A DNA stretch of 33,232 nt, taken from assembly GCA_902496845.1 (NCBI GenBank), contig CABVCJ010000018.1, positions 1 through 33,232 of the forward strand, in the 5' to 3' direction. Every line of letters begins with the position of its first letter. The stretch's first letter is position 1. Made by a program: the position numbers and the translations under genes. Below the pieces are notes generated by a model. The model was not told where the DNA came from. It did not search any database and saw only the letters and a list, made by a program, of their open reading frames with translations. This document shows positions 13,636 to 21,563 of this stretch, one piece after another. Source of the DNA: an uncultured Collinsella sp. GTDB taxonomy: Bacteria > Actinomycetota > Coriobacteriia > Coriobacteriales > Coriobacteriaceae.

Positions 13636-15108
13636 TTACTTGGCCTGCTTGTCGAGCGTGGGCTTCATGGCAATCAGGATTGCAGCGGCGACCACGGCGC
13701 CAATCACGATGTCCAGGCAGAACAGCGCGACGTTGTTGGTGGCAAGGGCGACGATAAAGCCACCGTGCGGGACGTAGCAGTCGATACCCTGGAAGGCGGC
13801 GAGCGCCGCGCCCACGGCAGAGCCGATGCAGATGCCGGGCAGGGTGTGGCCAAGGTCCTTGACCGCGAAGGGGATAGCGCCCTCGGTAATGCCGATGCAG
13901 CCCATGAACAGTGCGGAGATACCCATCTGGCGATCGGCGTCATCGAACTTGTTCTTGGCGATGAGCGCAGCAAGGCCGCAGGCAATCGGGGGAATGGCGA
14001 CGGCGACGCGGAACATGCCGTTGGGGCCATAGATGCCGGAGGCCATGATGGCCATGGTGAAGGTCGAGGCGGTCTTGTTGATGGGGCCACCCATATCGAA
14101 GGCGGTCATAACGCCAATGACCAGACCCAGGACAACTGCGGAACCGCCCTGCAGGCTGCCGAGCACGCCGGTGAGCCAGTCCATCACAAAGCCAAGCGGC
14201 GTGGCCAGGATGTAGATATAGGCCATGCCCAGGACAAGCGAGGTCAGAATCGGGATGATCAGGATGGGCATGATGGTCTGGATGGTGTTGTTGACCTTCC
14301 AGGTCTTCATCCAGCGGACAAAGTAGCCGCAGATGACCGCCATGATCATGGCGCCCAAGAAGCCGGTCGAAACGCTGTTGCCGTTAGGGGTAACGACTGC
14401 GTTGTTGACCAGGTAGCCCAGGACAAAACCGGGGGCGAGCGCGGGCTTGCCGGCCATCGAGTAGGAGATGTATGCCGCAAGCACCGGGATCATCATGGAG
14501 ATGCCGGCCATGCCGATGGTGTTAAGGCTCACCATCAGCGGGTTCGTAACCTCCATGCCGTTGGCGCCGGCGGTACCGGATGCCAGCGAGAAGGCAAGAA
14601 ACACGCCGCCGATAACGACGATGGGGATAAAATAGGAAACGCCGGTATTGAATGCATTGAGCAGCGTCTTGCCAGGATCGGCAAAGATAGACTGCTTGGA
14701 CGCCGGTGTCGGGGCCTGCGGGGCAGCGGAGACGGCCTTCTTCTCTGCCTTGGCCTCGGCCTTGGGCGCGTCAACGGCGCCACCCGTCGCCTTGATGATC
14801 TCAATGGCCTGGTCGATGATCTTTACCGGATCGGCGATTACATCCGAGGTGCCGACCTTCAGGAACTTGCCCTCGGCCATCTTCTGCTCAAAACGGTCCT
14901 CGTTCTCGACACCCACGTCGACGGACTCCAGGACCAGGTCGGCGGAGTCCACGTCTTCCTGCGTGAGCTCATTCTCGATACCCAGGCCACCCTGAGCCTC
15001 GACCTTGCACTCGATGCCACGGGCGGCGCATTCATCCTGAATCGCCTTCTGGGCCATATACGTGTGGGCGATACCCACAGTACAGGCGGCAACGCCTACG
15101 ATCTTCAT
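13636..15108 (-). CDS. PTS fructose-family EIIBC permease
   Basis: Sugar-transporting membrane component of a phosphotransferase system, 490 aa. The start at 15108 has GAGGGAAG upstream and begins directly with the EIIB domain (about 1-100). The phosphorylated residue is Cys9 in VAACTVGIAHTYMAQ, typical of the fructose EIIB. An Ala/Lys/Pro-rich linker (about 112-140) leads to the multi-pass EIIC domain (about 150-480), with GAMIMAVICGYFVRWMK, DMGGPINKTA and MGCIGITEGAIPF. Fructose-family EII proteins usually phosphorylate ketoses or hexitols; the exact sugar is open. It heads the operon that ends with EIIA at 9112 and is divergent from a LacI-type regulator. Confidence 0.93.
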   Translation of the reverse strand: MKIVGVAACTVGIAHTYMAQKAIQDECAARGIECKVEAQGGLGIENELTQEDVDSADLVLESVDVGVENEDRFEQKMAEGKFLKVGTSDVIADPVKIIDQAIEIIKATGGAVDAPKAEAKAEKKAVSAAPQAPTPASKQSIFADPGKTLLNAFNTGVSYFIPIVVIGGVFLAFSLASGTAGANGMEVTNPLMVSLNTIGMAGISMMIPVLAAYISYSMAGKPALAPGFVLGYLVNNAVVTPNGNSVSTGFLGAMIMAVICGYFVRWMKTWKVNNTIQTIMPILIIPILTSLVLGMAYIYILATPLGFVMDWLTGVLGSLQGGSAVVLGLVIGVMTAFDMGGPINKTASTFTMAIMASGIYGPNGMFRVAVAIPPIACGLAALIAKNKFDDADRQMGISALFMGCIGITEGAIPFAVKDLGHTLPGICIGSAVGAALAAFQGIDCYVPHGGFIVALATNNVALFCLDIVIGAVVAAAILIAMKPTLDKQAK

Positions 15109-15523
15109 TGCTTCCCTCTTTTCATAGAGTTGCGTGCGCAAGACACCGTTTGCGGAGGCCTCCGGAGCATCCCCTGCCGTTTGGACTTGCTGTCTTTTCG
15201 ACAAGAACAATATAGGTGCTCGTTTTTCTTAATGCCAGCTTATTTCGGTAAACGCGCAGGTCAGAGCGTTGGTTATGCGATTTAGTTATGCGTTTAACCA
15301 AAAATGAATCCTGCGATTTTGCCCTCGATTTCAAAAGTCAAGAAGTATTTGATTTTCTCGGTAGACGGCAGATGCGCATGCCGGTCACAAATTTCGACCC
15401 CACCCGTATGCCGCATTTGTTGCATACTCATATGAAAGGAAAAAGCCGCTCACCGAAGCGTATCCTTCACCAAGACTCAAAGTCATCATGTTGGAAAATG
15501 CTCATCTGTCGGAAGGAGTCGCT
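15109..15523. promoter_or_regulatory. Divergent control region of the PTS operon and LacI-type gene
   Basis: A 415-bp region with no gene. On the minus strand TATATT (15215-15210) may be the operon's -10. Inverted repeats that could bind the LacI-type regulator are TTGGTTA / TAACCAA (15270-15276 and 15296-15302) and GTATGC-N10-GCATAC (15406-15427). GTTATGCG is directly repeated at 15272 and 15285. The last lies about 100 bp before the regulator's GTG and would suit autoregulation. These assignments are visual only. Confidence 0.45.
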
Positions 15524-16534
15524 GTGGCAAAACAGCGCGTTACGATCGCAGACGTCGCTCGAGAGGCGGGAACCTCGACGGCAAGCGTCTCGTATTACCT
15601 CAACGACAAACGAGAAAAGCTTAGCGAGAAGACGCAGAACAAAATCGCGCGCGTCATTAAGGAACTCGGATACGTTCCCAACGCCCAAGCGCAGACGCTC
15701 ACCGGCAAGCAAACCCACGTCATTGCCATCATCATTTTGGATAACACCAACAAATGGGCGGGGCTCGTTCTCAATGGCATGGAGCAGGTCATGCTCCCCG
15801 CGGGCTACCAGACGGTCGTTTGCACGAGCAACTTTAACCCCGAGACCGAGCTCATGTACGTCGACAAGATGCTCTCGCTGGGCGTCGATGGCTTTATCAT
15901 CCAGCCCACGGCAAACTTCAAAGCCGTGCATGACCGCATTAGACGCGCCGGCAAGCCGGTCGTCTTTTTCGATGCGGCCATCTATAGCCCAGGTACCAGC
16001 TGGATCAAAACCAACCTTTACGACGGCGTGTACAACGCCACACAGGCACTCCTCGACGCCGGCTACGAAGATTTCTTTTCCATTGCCGCCAACATGACCG
16101 AAATGCGCACCCGCATGGAGCGTTTTCAGGGGTATGCCGAGGCGCTGGCAGCGAACGGGCAGCTCTACAAAGCGATTCCCATCGATCACAACAAGCCGTC
16201 AATCAACGAGCTCACCGAATACTTTAAATTCAAGTTCAATCCCGCCAAGCGAACCCTTATCTTCGTGCAAAATCAGTGGGCACTTCCCCGTGTCTACAAG
16301 GCCCTCCAGCCAATGGCCCATCTGCTTCCGCAGCAAATCGGCCTTTTGGGACTCAACTGCGAAGACTGGACTAATCTCACCACACCGACCGTCTCCACCA
16401 TCATCGAGCCCGTCGACCAAGAAGGTCGCGAAGCAGCCGAGATGCTGCTCGCCCTACTTGACGGAAGCAGCGAACCCGGCGAGCAGCGCATTCTCGAGTG
16501 CAAGCTCAACTGGCTCGACTCCACCTCGATCTAG
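15524..16534 (+). CDS. LacI-family regulator of the PTS operon
   Basis: Regulator of 336 aa. I prefer the GTG start at 15524 because GGAAGGAG lies just upstream and it gives the standard LacI N-terminus; the ATG at 15488 has no ribosome site and adds 12 residues. The helix-turn-helix is QRVTIADVAREAGTSTASVSYYLN, followed by a hinge region (PNAQAQTLTGKQ). The effector domain shows VIAIIILDNTNKWAGLVLNGMEQ, LGVDGFIIQPTANF and IGLLGLNCEDWTNL. It is divergent from the PTS operon, the usual arrangement for a local repressor that responds to the imported sugar or its phosphate. Confidence 0.88.
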   Translation: MAKQRVTIADVAREAGTSTASVSYYLNDKREKLSEKTQNKIARVIKELGYVPNAQAQTLTGKQTHVIAIIILDNTNKWAGLVLNGMEQVMLPAGYQTVVCTSNFNPETELMYVDKMLSLGVDGFIIQPTANFKAVHDRIRRAGKPVVFFDAAIYSPGTSWIKTNLYDGVYNATQALLDAGYEDFFSIAANMTEMRTRMERFQGYAEALAANGQLYKAIPIDHNKPSINELTEYFKFKFNPAKRTLIFVQNQWALPRVYKALQPMAHLLPQQIGLLGLNCEDWTNLTTPTVSTIIEPVDQEGREAAEMLLALLDGSSEPGEQRILECKLNWLDSTSI

Positions 16535-16539
16535 ACCGC

Positions 16540-16568
16540 GGGACAAATGAATCAGTAGCGTTTGTCTC
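16540..16568. repeat. GGGACAAA hairpin downstream of LacI-type gene
   Basis: GGGACAAA (16540-16547) pairs with TTTGTCTC (16561-16568) with one G-T pair, six bases after the stop codon. It shares the GGGACA core of the other hairpin repeats. Confidence 0.45.
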
Positions 16569-16653
16569 AAATCTTAAGTATTTGTTCGACAGAACGGCCC
16601 CTGCCGGCTCCTGCTAGACTGGTAGATTCCCAACCGTCCATCCAGGAGCCTCC

Positions 16654-17637
16654 ATGTCGCGCAAGTCCGCCTACAAGCAAGTACTTTCCATCGGCACCGC
16701 CGTGGTGCTGGGGTTTGCGCTGTTCACAGGGTCGCTCGACGGGGCGCCCAAGCTGTTGTCGCCGCAAAGCGATGAGCAGGCAGCGGCTCTGGCCGAGAAG
16801 CAAGACGAGAGTCCCAGCCGCACCGACGACGAGGCGGACCTGGTTGCCCGACTCGAATCGGGAACAGCGAGCTCCTCGGACTCTCAAAATAGCCAAGACT
16901 CTGGCGATGGCTCCGATTCCGCCGCAACCGACACCGGCGACGGCGCTTCCGCGGACAGCGCCGCCACCCCCATCGACGAGGTCGAAAACCCCGACCTCAA
17001 CCGCGCCCGCGGTGTTTATCTCAGCAGCATTCCCGACTACGCCGGCAACCCCTATGTTGCCCTTCGCGCCGACAGCACGCACCCGCTCGGCACGCCATCA
17101 TTCACACTCGATGAATACGAGCGCGCTACAGAAGAGGGTTGCTTTAAGAAGTTCTCCAAGCTCGACAGCCTGGGCCGCACCCGCAAAGCGCTTGCCTGCG
17201 TGGGCCCCGAATCACTCGGTCAAGGCGAGCGCGGCGATATCTCGCGTATCCATCCCGCTGGATGGCGCCAGCAGCGCTACGACTTTATTCCGGGCCAGAG
17301 CCTCTACAACCGCTGTCACCTCATCGCCTGGTCGCTCTGCGGCGAAAACGCCAACCGCAAGAATCTCCTCACCGGCACGCGTTATCTCAACGAGACGGGC
17401 ATGCTGCCGTTTGAAGAGCAGATTCTCGGCTACATCCGCGACACGGGCAACCATGTGCTCTACCGCGTCACGCCCATGTATAACGAAGAGGAACTTGTCT
17501 GCCGTGGCGTGTGCCTTGAGGCGCAATCGGTCGAGGACCACGGCAAGACCCTCTGCTTCCACGTATATTGCTACAACCTGCAGCCGCACGTGCAGATCGA
17601 CTACGCCACCGGTCGCAACCAGGCATCCGGAGACTAG
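16654..17637 (+). CDS. Membrane-anchored DNA/RNA non-specific endonuclease (EndA-like)
   Basis: Predicted extracellular nuclease of 327 aa. Residues about 8-27 form a hydrophobic signal anchor after a basic start (MSRKSAYKQ). Residues about 35-110 are a low-complexity linker rich in Ser, Asp, Ala and Thr, suited to spanning the cell wall. The catalytic domain (about 115-320) contains NRCHLIAW (His222, where other members have DRGHL) and NRKNLLTGTRYLN, matching EndA/DNase-type His-Me nucleases. Roles in this family are DNA uptake, nutrient scavenging or degradation of extracellular DNA. Cys residues at 163, 182, 221 and 229 and near the C-terminus could form disulfides. CAGGAG precedes the ATG. 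It appears to be a single-gene unit. Confidence 0.82.
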   Translation: MSRKSAYKQVLSIGTAVVLGFALFTGSLDGAPKLLSPQSDEQAAALAEKQDESPSRTDDEADLVARLESGTASSSDSQNSQDSGDGSDSAATDTGDGASADSAATPIDEVENPDLNRARGVYLSSIPDYAGNPYVALRADSTHPLGTPSFTLDEYERATEEGCFKKFSKLDSLGRTRKALACVGPESLGQGERGDISRIHPAGWRQQRYDFIPGQSLYNRCHLIAWSLCGENANRKNLLTGTRYLNETGMLPFEEQILGYIRDTGNHVLYRVTPMYNEEELVCRGVCLEAQSVEDHGKTLCFHVYCYNLQPHVQIDYATGRNQASGD

Positions 17638-17696
17638 TGCCGACCGCGCCACCCGTAACCCAAAGATGATCTGTTTTCCTCCGTCCCCCAGGGATC

Positions 17697-17730
17697 AAAA
17701 AGGGCCGCCCTGGGTTACCCAGAGCGGTCC
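17697..17730 (-). terminator. Terminator of the EF-G-like gene
   Basis: GGGCCGC-C-CTGGG (17702-17714) pairs with CCCAG-A-GCGGTCC (17718-17730), with one internal mismatch and one G-T pair. On the minus strand it is followed by TTTTT. It lies 36 bp past the stop at 17767. Confidence 0.75.
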
Positions 17731-17766
17731 TTGCATCGGCATATATGTTGCAGGCAACGCCACACG

Positions 17767-19842
17767 CTACTTGGCGCGACCCTCCTCATAGCGCTCGACC
17801 AGCTTGGCCTGAACGTCATAGGGAACCTGCTCATAGCCAGCGGGCTTCATGGTAAAGTCACCCGTGCCGCGCGTGATAGAGCGCAGGCGCGTCGAGTAAT
17901 CCGTCAGCTCGGCGAGAGGTGCCTGGGCGATGACCACGGTGTCGCCGCGTTCATCGGTCTCCATGCCCGTCACGCGACCGCGCGATGCCGAGATGTCACC
18001 CATCACGGCGCCGGCGTAGCTCTCGGGAATAGTCACCGTGATTTCCTCGATGGGCTCCAGCACCACCGGGTCGGCATCGGCGCATGCCTTGCGCAGGCCG
18101 ATGCGAGCCGCCGCGCGGAACGCCATCTCGTTGGAGTCGACGCTGTGATACGAGCCGTCGTACACAGCCACGCGAATGCCCGTGAGCGGGTAGCCGGCAA
18201 TAATACCGTCCTTCATGGTCTCCTGGACGCCCTTGTCCACGGCGGGGATCAGCGAGCGCGGAATGCGGCCGCCCACGACCTCATCCACAAACTCGTAGCC
18301 GTCGCTCGTGCCGTCGGGCCCAATAAGCGGCTCCACGCGCAGCCAGCAGTCGCCGTACTGACCGGCGCCACCGGTCTGCTTCTTGTGGCGACCCTGGGCG
18401 CTCGCCGTGCGGCGGATGGTCTCGCGATACGGAATGCGGATCGGCACGCTCTTGGCCACGACCTTGGTGCGATCCTCCAAACGGTTGAGCAGCACCGAAA
18501 CCTGCGCCTCACCAACGGCGGAGATGATAGTCTGGCCCGTCTCCTCGTCACGATCGATGCTCATGGTCGGATCAGCCTTGCACGCCTTCTCGATAAACGT
18601 ATAGAGCTTCTCTTCGTCGCCACGGTTCTCGGCCTCGATGGCAATGCGGTACTGCGAGTTGGGGAACTTAAACGCCGCAGCCTCGACCTTACCGGTAATG
18701 GAGAGCGTATCGCCCGTCTCGGCCGCCAGCTTGGGCGCCACGATGATGTCGCCGGCATAGGCGTGACCGACCTCGGTCATGTCGCGGCCGCACATCACAT
18801 ACAGGTGAGCCAGACGATCGCTCTTGCGGGTACGCGCGTTGATCAGCTCAAGACCCGGCTCAAGCGTACCCGTCAGCACCTTGATAAAGCTGATGCGACC
18901 CTGCTGCGGATCGGCCAGCGTCTTAAACACAAACGCCACCGGACGGTCATCGTCGCTCGAAATCTTGAGCGAATCACCGTCGATGAGCGGCATCTCGCCG
19001 TAGTCCGTCGGCGCCGGGAAGTACGTGGCGATGTCGTCCATCAGCGAGTTGACGCCCTGCTCCTTAATGCAATCGCCCGCAAAGACCGGCACAAAGATGC
19101 GCTCGGCAATCGCCTTCGACAGCAAGCCCTCAAGCTCCTCCTGCGTCAGCGTCTCCTCGCCTTCCAAGTACTTCATCATCAGTTCGTCGTCAGCCTCGGC
19201 CACCAGCTCGCACAGATGGTCATGGGCCTCCTCGGCCTGGGCACGATACTCCTCGGGAATCTCCGACTCAACGGCTTCGGCGCCGTTGCAATGGCGCGCC
19301 TTCATGCGCACCAGGTCGATGATGCCATCAAAGTCCTCGCCCTCGCCCCAGGGAAGGGTCACGGCGCCCAGTCGCGTGCCAAAGCGCTCCTGCAGCAGGT
19401 CCATCGTGGTCGCAAAGCTGGCCTCGGAGCGCGACAGGCGGTTTACGAACACCGCACGCGCCAGGCGCAGGTCCTCGGCGGCATACCAGAGCTTAACCGT
19501 CGTAGGCTGCGGGCCGGCCTCGGCGTCGACCACAAACAGAGCCGTCTCGCAAACACTCATCGCGGCAAAGGCGTCGCCGATAAAATCGGGGTAGCACGGG
19601 GCATCGAGCACATTGATGCGCGCGCCCTTCCAGTCGATCGGCGCGATGGTCGTCGAGATGGAGAATGAACGCTTGACCTCTTCAGGGTCATAGTCGAGCG
19701 TGGGCTTGGTACCGTCGTGGCCGCCCAGGCGGGCGGTCTTGCCGGAAAGGTGGAGCATGGCCTCGGCGAGTGAAGTCTTGCCCACCCCGCCTTGGCCTAC
19801 GAGCACCACGTTCCTTACATTGCCGGTCTTGGGAGCACCCAT
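17767..19842 (-). CDS. EF-G-like translational GTPase (EF-G2 type)
   Basis: EF-G paralogue of 691 aa with the full domain order: GTPase (about 8-265), domain II (about 285-370), then III, IV (about 465-590, with GGAGQYGDCWLRVEP) and V. The start at 19842 has a perfect AAGGAGG. The P-loop GQGGVGKT (16-23) is intact. The G3 motif is DAPCYPDF (80-87) instead of DTPGHVDF, so the catalytic His is replaced by Tyr. The G4 motif is NRLS (134-137) instead of NKMD, losing the Asp that reads guanine. This suggests weak or altered nucleotide use and a role other than routine translocation. Mycobacterial EF-G2 is a known paralogue with impaired GTP hydrolysis. Monocistronic. Confidence 0.9.
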   Translation of the reverse strand: MGAPKTGNVRNVVLVGQGGVGKTSLAEAMLHLSGKTARLGGHDGTKPTLDYDPEEVKRSFSISTTIAPIDWKGARINVLDAPCYPDFIGDAFAAMSVCETALFVVDAEAGPQPTTVKLWYAAEDLRLARAVFVNRLSRSEASFATTMDLLQERFGTRLGAVTLPWGEGEDFDGIIDLVRMKARHCNGAEAVESEIPEEYRAQAEEAHDHLCELVAEADDELMMKYLEGEETLTQEELEGLLSKAIAERIFVPVFAGDCIKEQGVNSLMDDIATYFPAPTDYGEMPLIDGDSLKISSDDDRPVAFVFKTLADPQQGRISFIKVLTGTLEPGLELINARTRKSDRLAHLYVMCGRDMTEVGHAYAGDIIVAPKLAAETGDTLSITGKVEAAAFKFPNSQYRIAIEAENRGDEEKLYTFIEKACKADPTMSIDRDEETGQTIISAVGEAQVSVLLNRLEDRTKVVAKSVPIRIPYRETIRRTASAQGRHKKQTGGAGQYGDCWLRVEPLIGPDGTSDGYEFVDEVVGGRIPRSLIPAVDKGVQETMKDGIIAGYPLTGIRVAVYDGSYHSVDSNEMAFRAAARIGLRKACADADPVVLEPIEEITVTIPESYAGAVMGDISASRGRVTGMETDERGDTVVIAQAPLAELTDYSTRLRSITRGTGDFTMKPAGYEQVPYDVQAKLVERYEEGRAK

Positions 19843-20152
19843 GATGACCTCCTTGCAGGGCCGCGCGCAATGCGCGACGCCAACGGGGAGAGTTCGCGGT
19901 CGGTGCCATCCCGGGAGCAGCATGGTCGGCAACCGAGCCGACTCACCCTCCAAATGTCCTATGCCACCACCCTACCCTCACGGGCGGCCGTCCATGCATA
20001 CCTTTCGGCGCACGTATGAATACAGGCGGCGAGAGGAAGAGACAAGCTTGTGAGGCGATTATTGAACCCCGTCGATGCAAACAAAAAGCCGCCACAGACC
20101 GTAAGACCTGCGACGGCTTCGCCTCAATTAATAGTTGAGTAAATACCTGAGC
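19843..20152. other. Intergenic region upstream of the EF-G-like gene
   Basis: About 310 bp without a convincing gene. The minus-strand frame of the EF-G-like protein stays open to 19953 but has no ribosome site there. It must hold the EF-G-like promoter, which I cannot place with confidence. The left part has a short CGCGC-AAT-GCGCG hairpin (19863-19875); the right part holds the terminator of the ABC operon. Confidence 0.5.
20083..20118 (-). terminator. Terminator of the amino-acid ABC operon
   Basis: A stem of about 14 bp with a few G-T pairs lies between 20087 and 20118 (AGCCGTCGCAG with CTGTGGCGGCT on the minus strand). It is followed by TTTTT, 35 bp past the ATPase stop. Confidence 0.75.
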
Positions 20153-20917
20153 CTATCCCTCGATACGGCTCAAGAACTCACGGGTGCGCTGCTCACGCGG
20201 ATGGTCGATGACCTGCTCGGCAGGGCCCTCCTCGACAATGCGGCCGCCATCCATAAAGACCACGCGGTCGGCAACATCGCGCGCAAACTGCATCGCGTGG
20301 GTCACGATTACCATCGTCATATTCTGCGCGGCAAGGTCTTTAATGACACGCAGCACCTCGGCCGTCAGCTCGGGATCGAGTGCCGAGGTCGGCTCGTCAA
20401 AGAACAGGATCTCCGGATCGAGCGCCAAGGCGCGGGCGATACTCACACGCTGTTGCTGGCCACCCGAAAGCTCACATGGCACCTTGTTCTCGTTGCCCGT
20501 AAGCCCCATCTGCGCGATCAACTCGCCCGCACGAGCTTCCGCCTGCTCGCGCGGGCGCTTAAGCACGCGGATCGGCGCGTCGATGATGTTTTTCATCACG
20601 GTATAGTGCGGGAACAGGTTGTAATTTTGGAACACCAGACCGAATCGCGAGCGCGCCTGCTTGCGCACATCGCCCTTCGCATAGACCGCGCCCGAACCCG
20701 CATCCGTCGCAACGGCAAGGTCACCAAACGAGAGCGAGCCTCCGTCGAGTGTCTCGAGCAGCGTGGCACACCGCAGCAGCGTGGACTTGCCGCCACCCGA
20801 AGGCCCGATAATCGCCACGACCTCGCCACGCTTCACCTCAAGCGAGATATCCTTGAGCACCTCTTTGCCGCCAAACGCCTTACGTGCGTTTTCGATTTTC
20901 ATCACTGAGTTAGTCAT
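20153..20917 (-). CDS. Polar amino-acid ABC transporter ATPase (GlnQ-like)
   Basis: ATP-hydrolysing subunit of 254 aa, on the cytoplasmic face of the importer. Walker A is GPSGGGKST (38-46), the Q-loop is in VFQNYNLFPH, the signature is LSGGQQQR (150-157), Walker B is ILFFDEPTSALD and the switch His is His207 (IVTHAMQ). The LFPHYTV and EPTSALDPEL context is typical of the PAAT family (GlnQ, HisP, ArtP). The start at 20917 overlaps the permease stop by 8 bp, indicating translational coupling; ATG 20902 is an alternative. It forms a complete importer with the two genes upstream. Confidence 0.93.
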   Translation of the reverse strand: MTNSVMKIENARKAFGGKEVLKDISLEVKRGEVVAIIGPSGGGKSTLLRCATLLETLDGGSLSFGDLAVATDAGSGAVYAKGDVRKQARSRFGLVFQNYNLFPHYTVMKNIIDAPIRVLKRPREQAEARAGELIAQMGLTGNENKVPCELSGGQQQRVSIARALALDPEILFFDEPTSALDPELTAEVLRVIKDLAAQNMTMVIVTHAMQFARDVADRVVFMDGGRIVEEGPAEQVIDHPREQRTREFLSRIEG

Positions 20918-21563
20918 GATAATAGTCCAGCTTCTTTTCGGCGGCGCCCAGCAGCATCTCGACCACAAAGTTAAAGACCCAGTAAATCAGCGCCGCGATC
21001 GCAAACGGCACCATACTCACCTGCGAGGCGACCAGCGCCTTGGCCGTCGAGAACATCTCACCCACGCCAATGGCAAACGCCAGCGACGTGTCCTTGACCA
21101 GCGTGATAATCTCGTTGCCCATCGCCGGCAGAATACGCTTGGCGACCTGCGGCATCACGATATACAGAAACGTCTGCACGCGCGAATAGCCCAGCACCTC
21201 GGCGGCCTCGTATTGACCGCGCGGAATGGACTGCAAGCCCGAGCGATAGATCTCGGCAAAGTAACCGGCGTAGTTGATGATGAACGCCACGACGCACGCC
21301 GTCCACTTGGAATCGGGCGTGAGCGAAATGCCAAACACGTAGTACGGGGCAAAGTAGATGGCAAACATCTGCAGCATGAGCGGCGTACCGCGCATGACCG
21401 AAATGTAGATGCGCGCAATCCAGCGAAGCGGCGCGATTTTGCTCATGCGCATAAACGCCACGGGAATTCCCAGCGGAATCGACCCCAACAGCGTCAGCAC
21501 AAACAACTGCAAACTGACCAAGAAACCCTGGCCAAGCATCTGCATCATGACCTGAATAGACAT
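20910..21563 (-). CDS. Polar amino-acid ABC transporter permease
   Basis: Integral membrane subunit of 217 aa in the HisM/GlnP family. It has about five hydrophobic segments and the cytoplasmic EAA loop for contact with the ATPase (EAAEVLGYSRVQTFLYIVMPQ). VMRGTPLMLQ is the usual family motif after the second segment. The ATG at 21563 overlaps the stop of the binding-protein gene by one base (TAATG), so translation is coupled. A TTG at 21578 would lengthen it by five residues and is less likely. Only one permease gene is present, so it probably forms a homodimer. Confidence 0.92.
   Translation of the reverse strand: MSIQVMMQMLGQGFLVSLQLFVLTLLGSIPLGIPVAFMRMSKIAPLRWIARIYISVMRGTPLMLQMFAIYFAPYYVFGISLTPDSKWTACVVAFIINYAGYFAEIYRSGLQSIPRGQYEAAEVLGYSRVQTFLYIVMPQVAKRILPAMGNEIITLVKDTSLAFAIGVGEMFSTAKALVASQVSMVPFAIAALIYWVFNFVVEMLLGAAEKKLDYYHD

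Noticed and set aside
12151..15285. 1044-codon open frame on the plus strand
   Set aside because: It is antisense to the GatZ-like and EIIBC genes, has low-complexity His/Asp/Gly-rich translation and no ribosome site. GC-rich codon bias of the real genes keeps this frame open.
15488..15523. ATG start of the LacI regulator at 15488
   Set aside because: No ribosome site upstream, and GGAAGGAG stands directly before the GTG at 15524, which gives the standard LacI N-terminus.
17731..19668. 645-codon open frame on the plus strand
   Set aside because: Antisense shadow of the EF-G-like gene.
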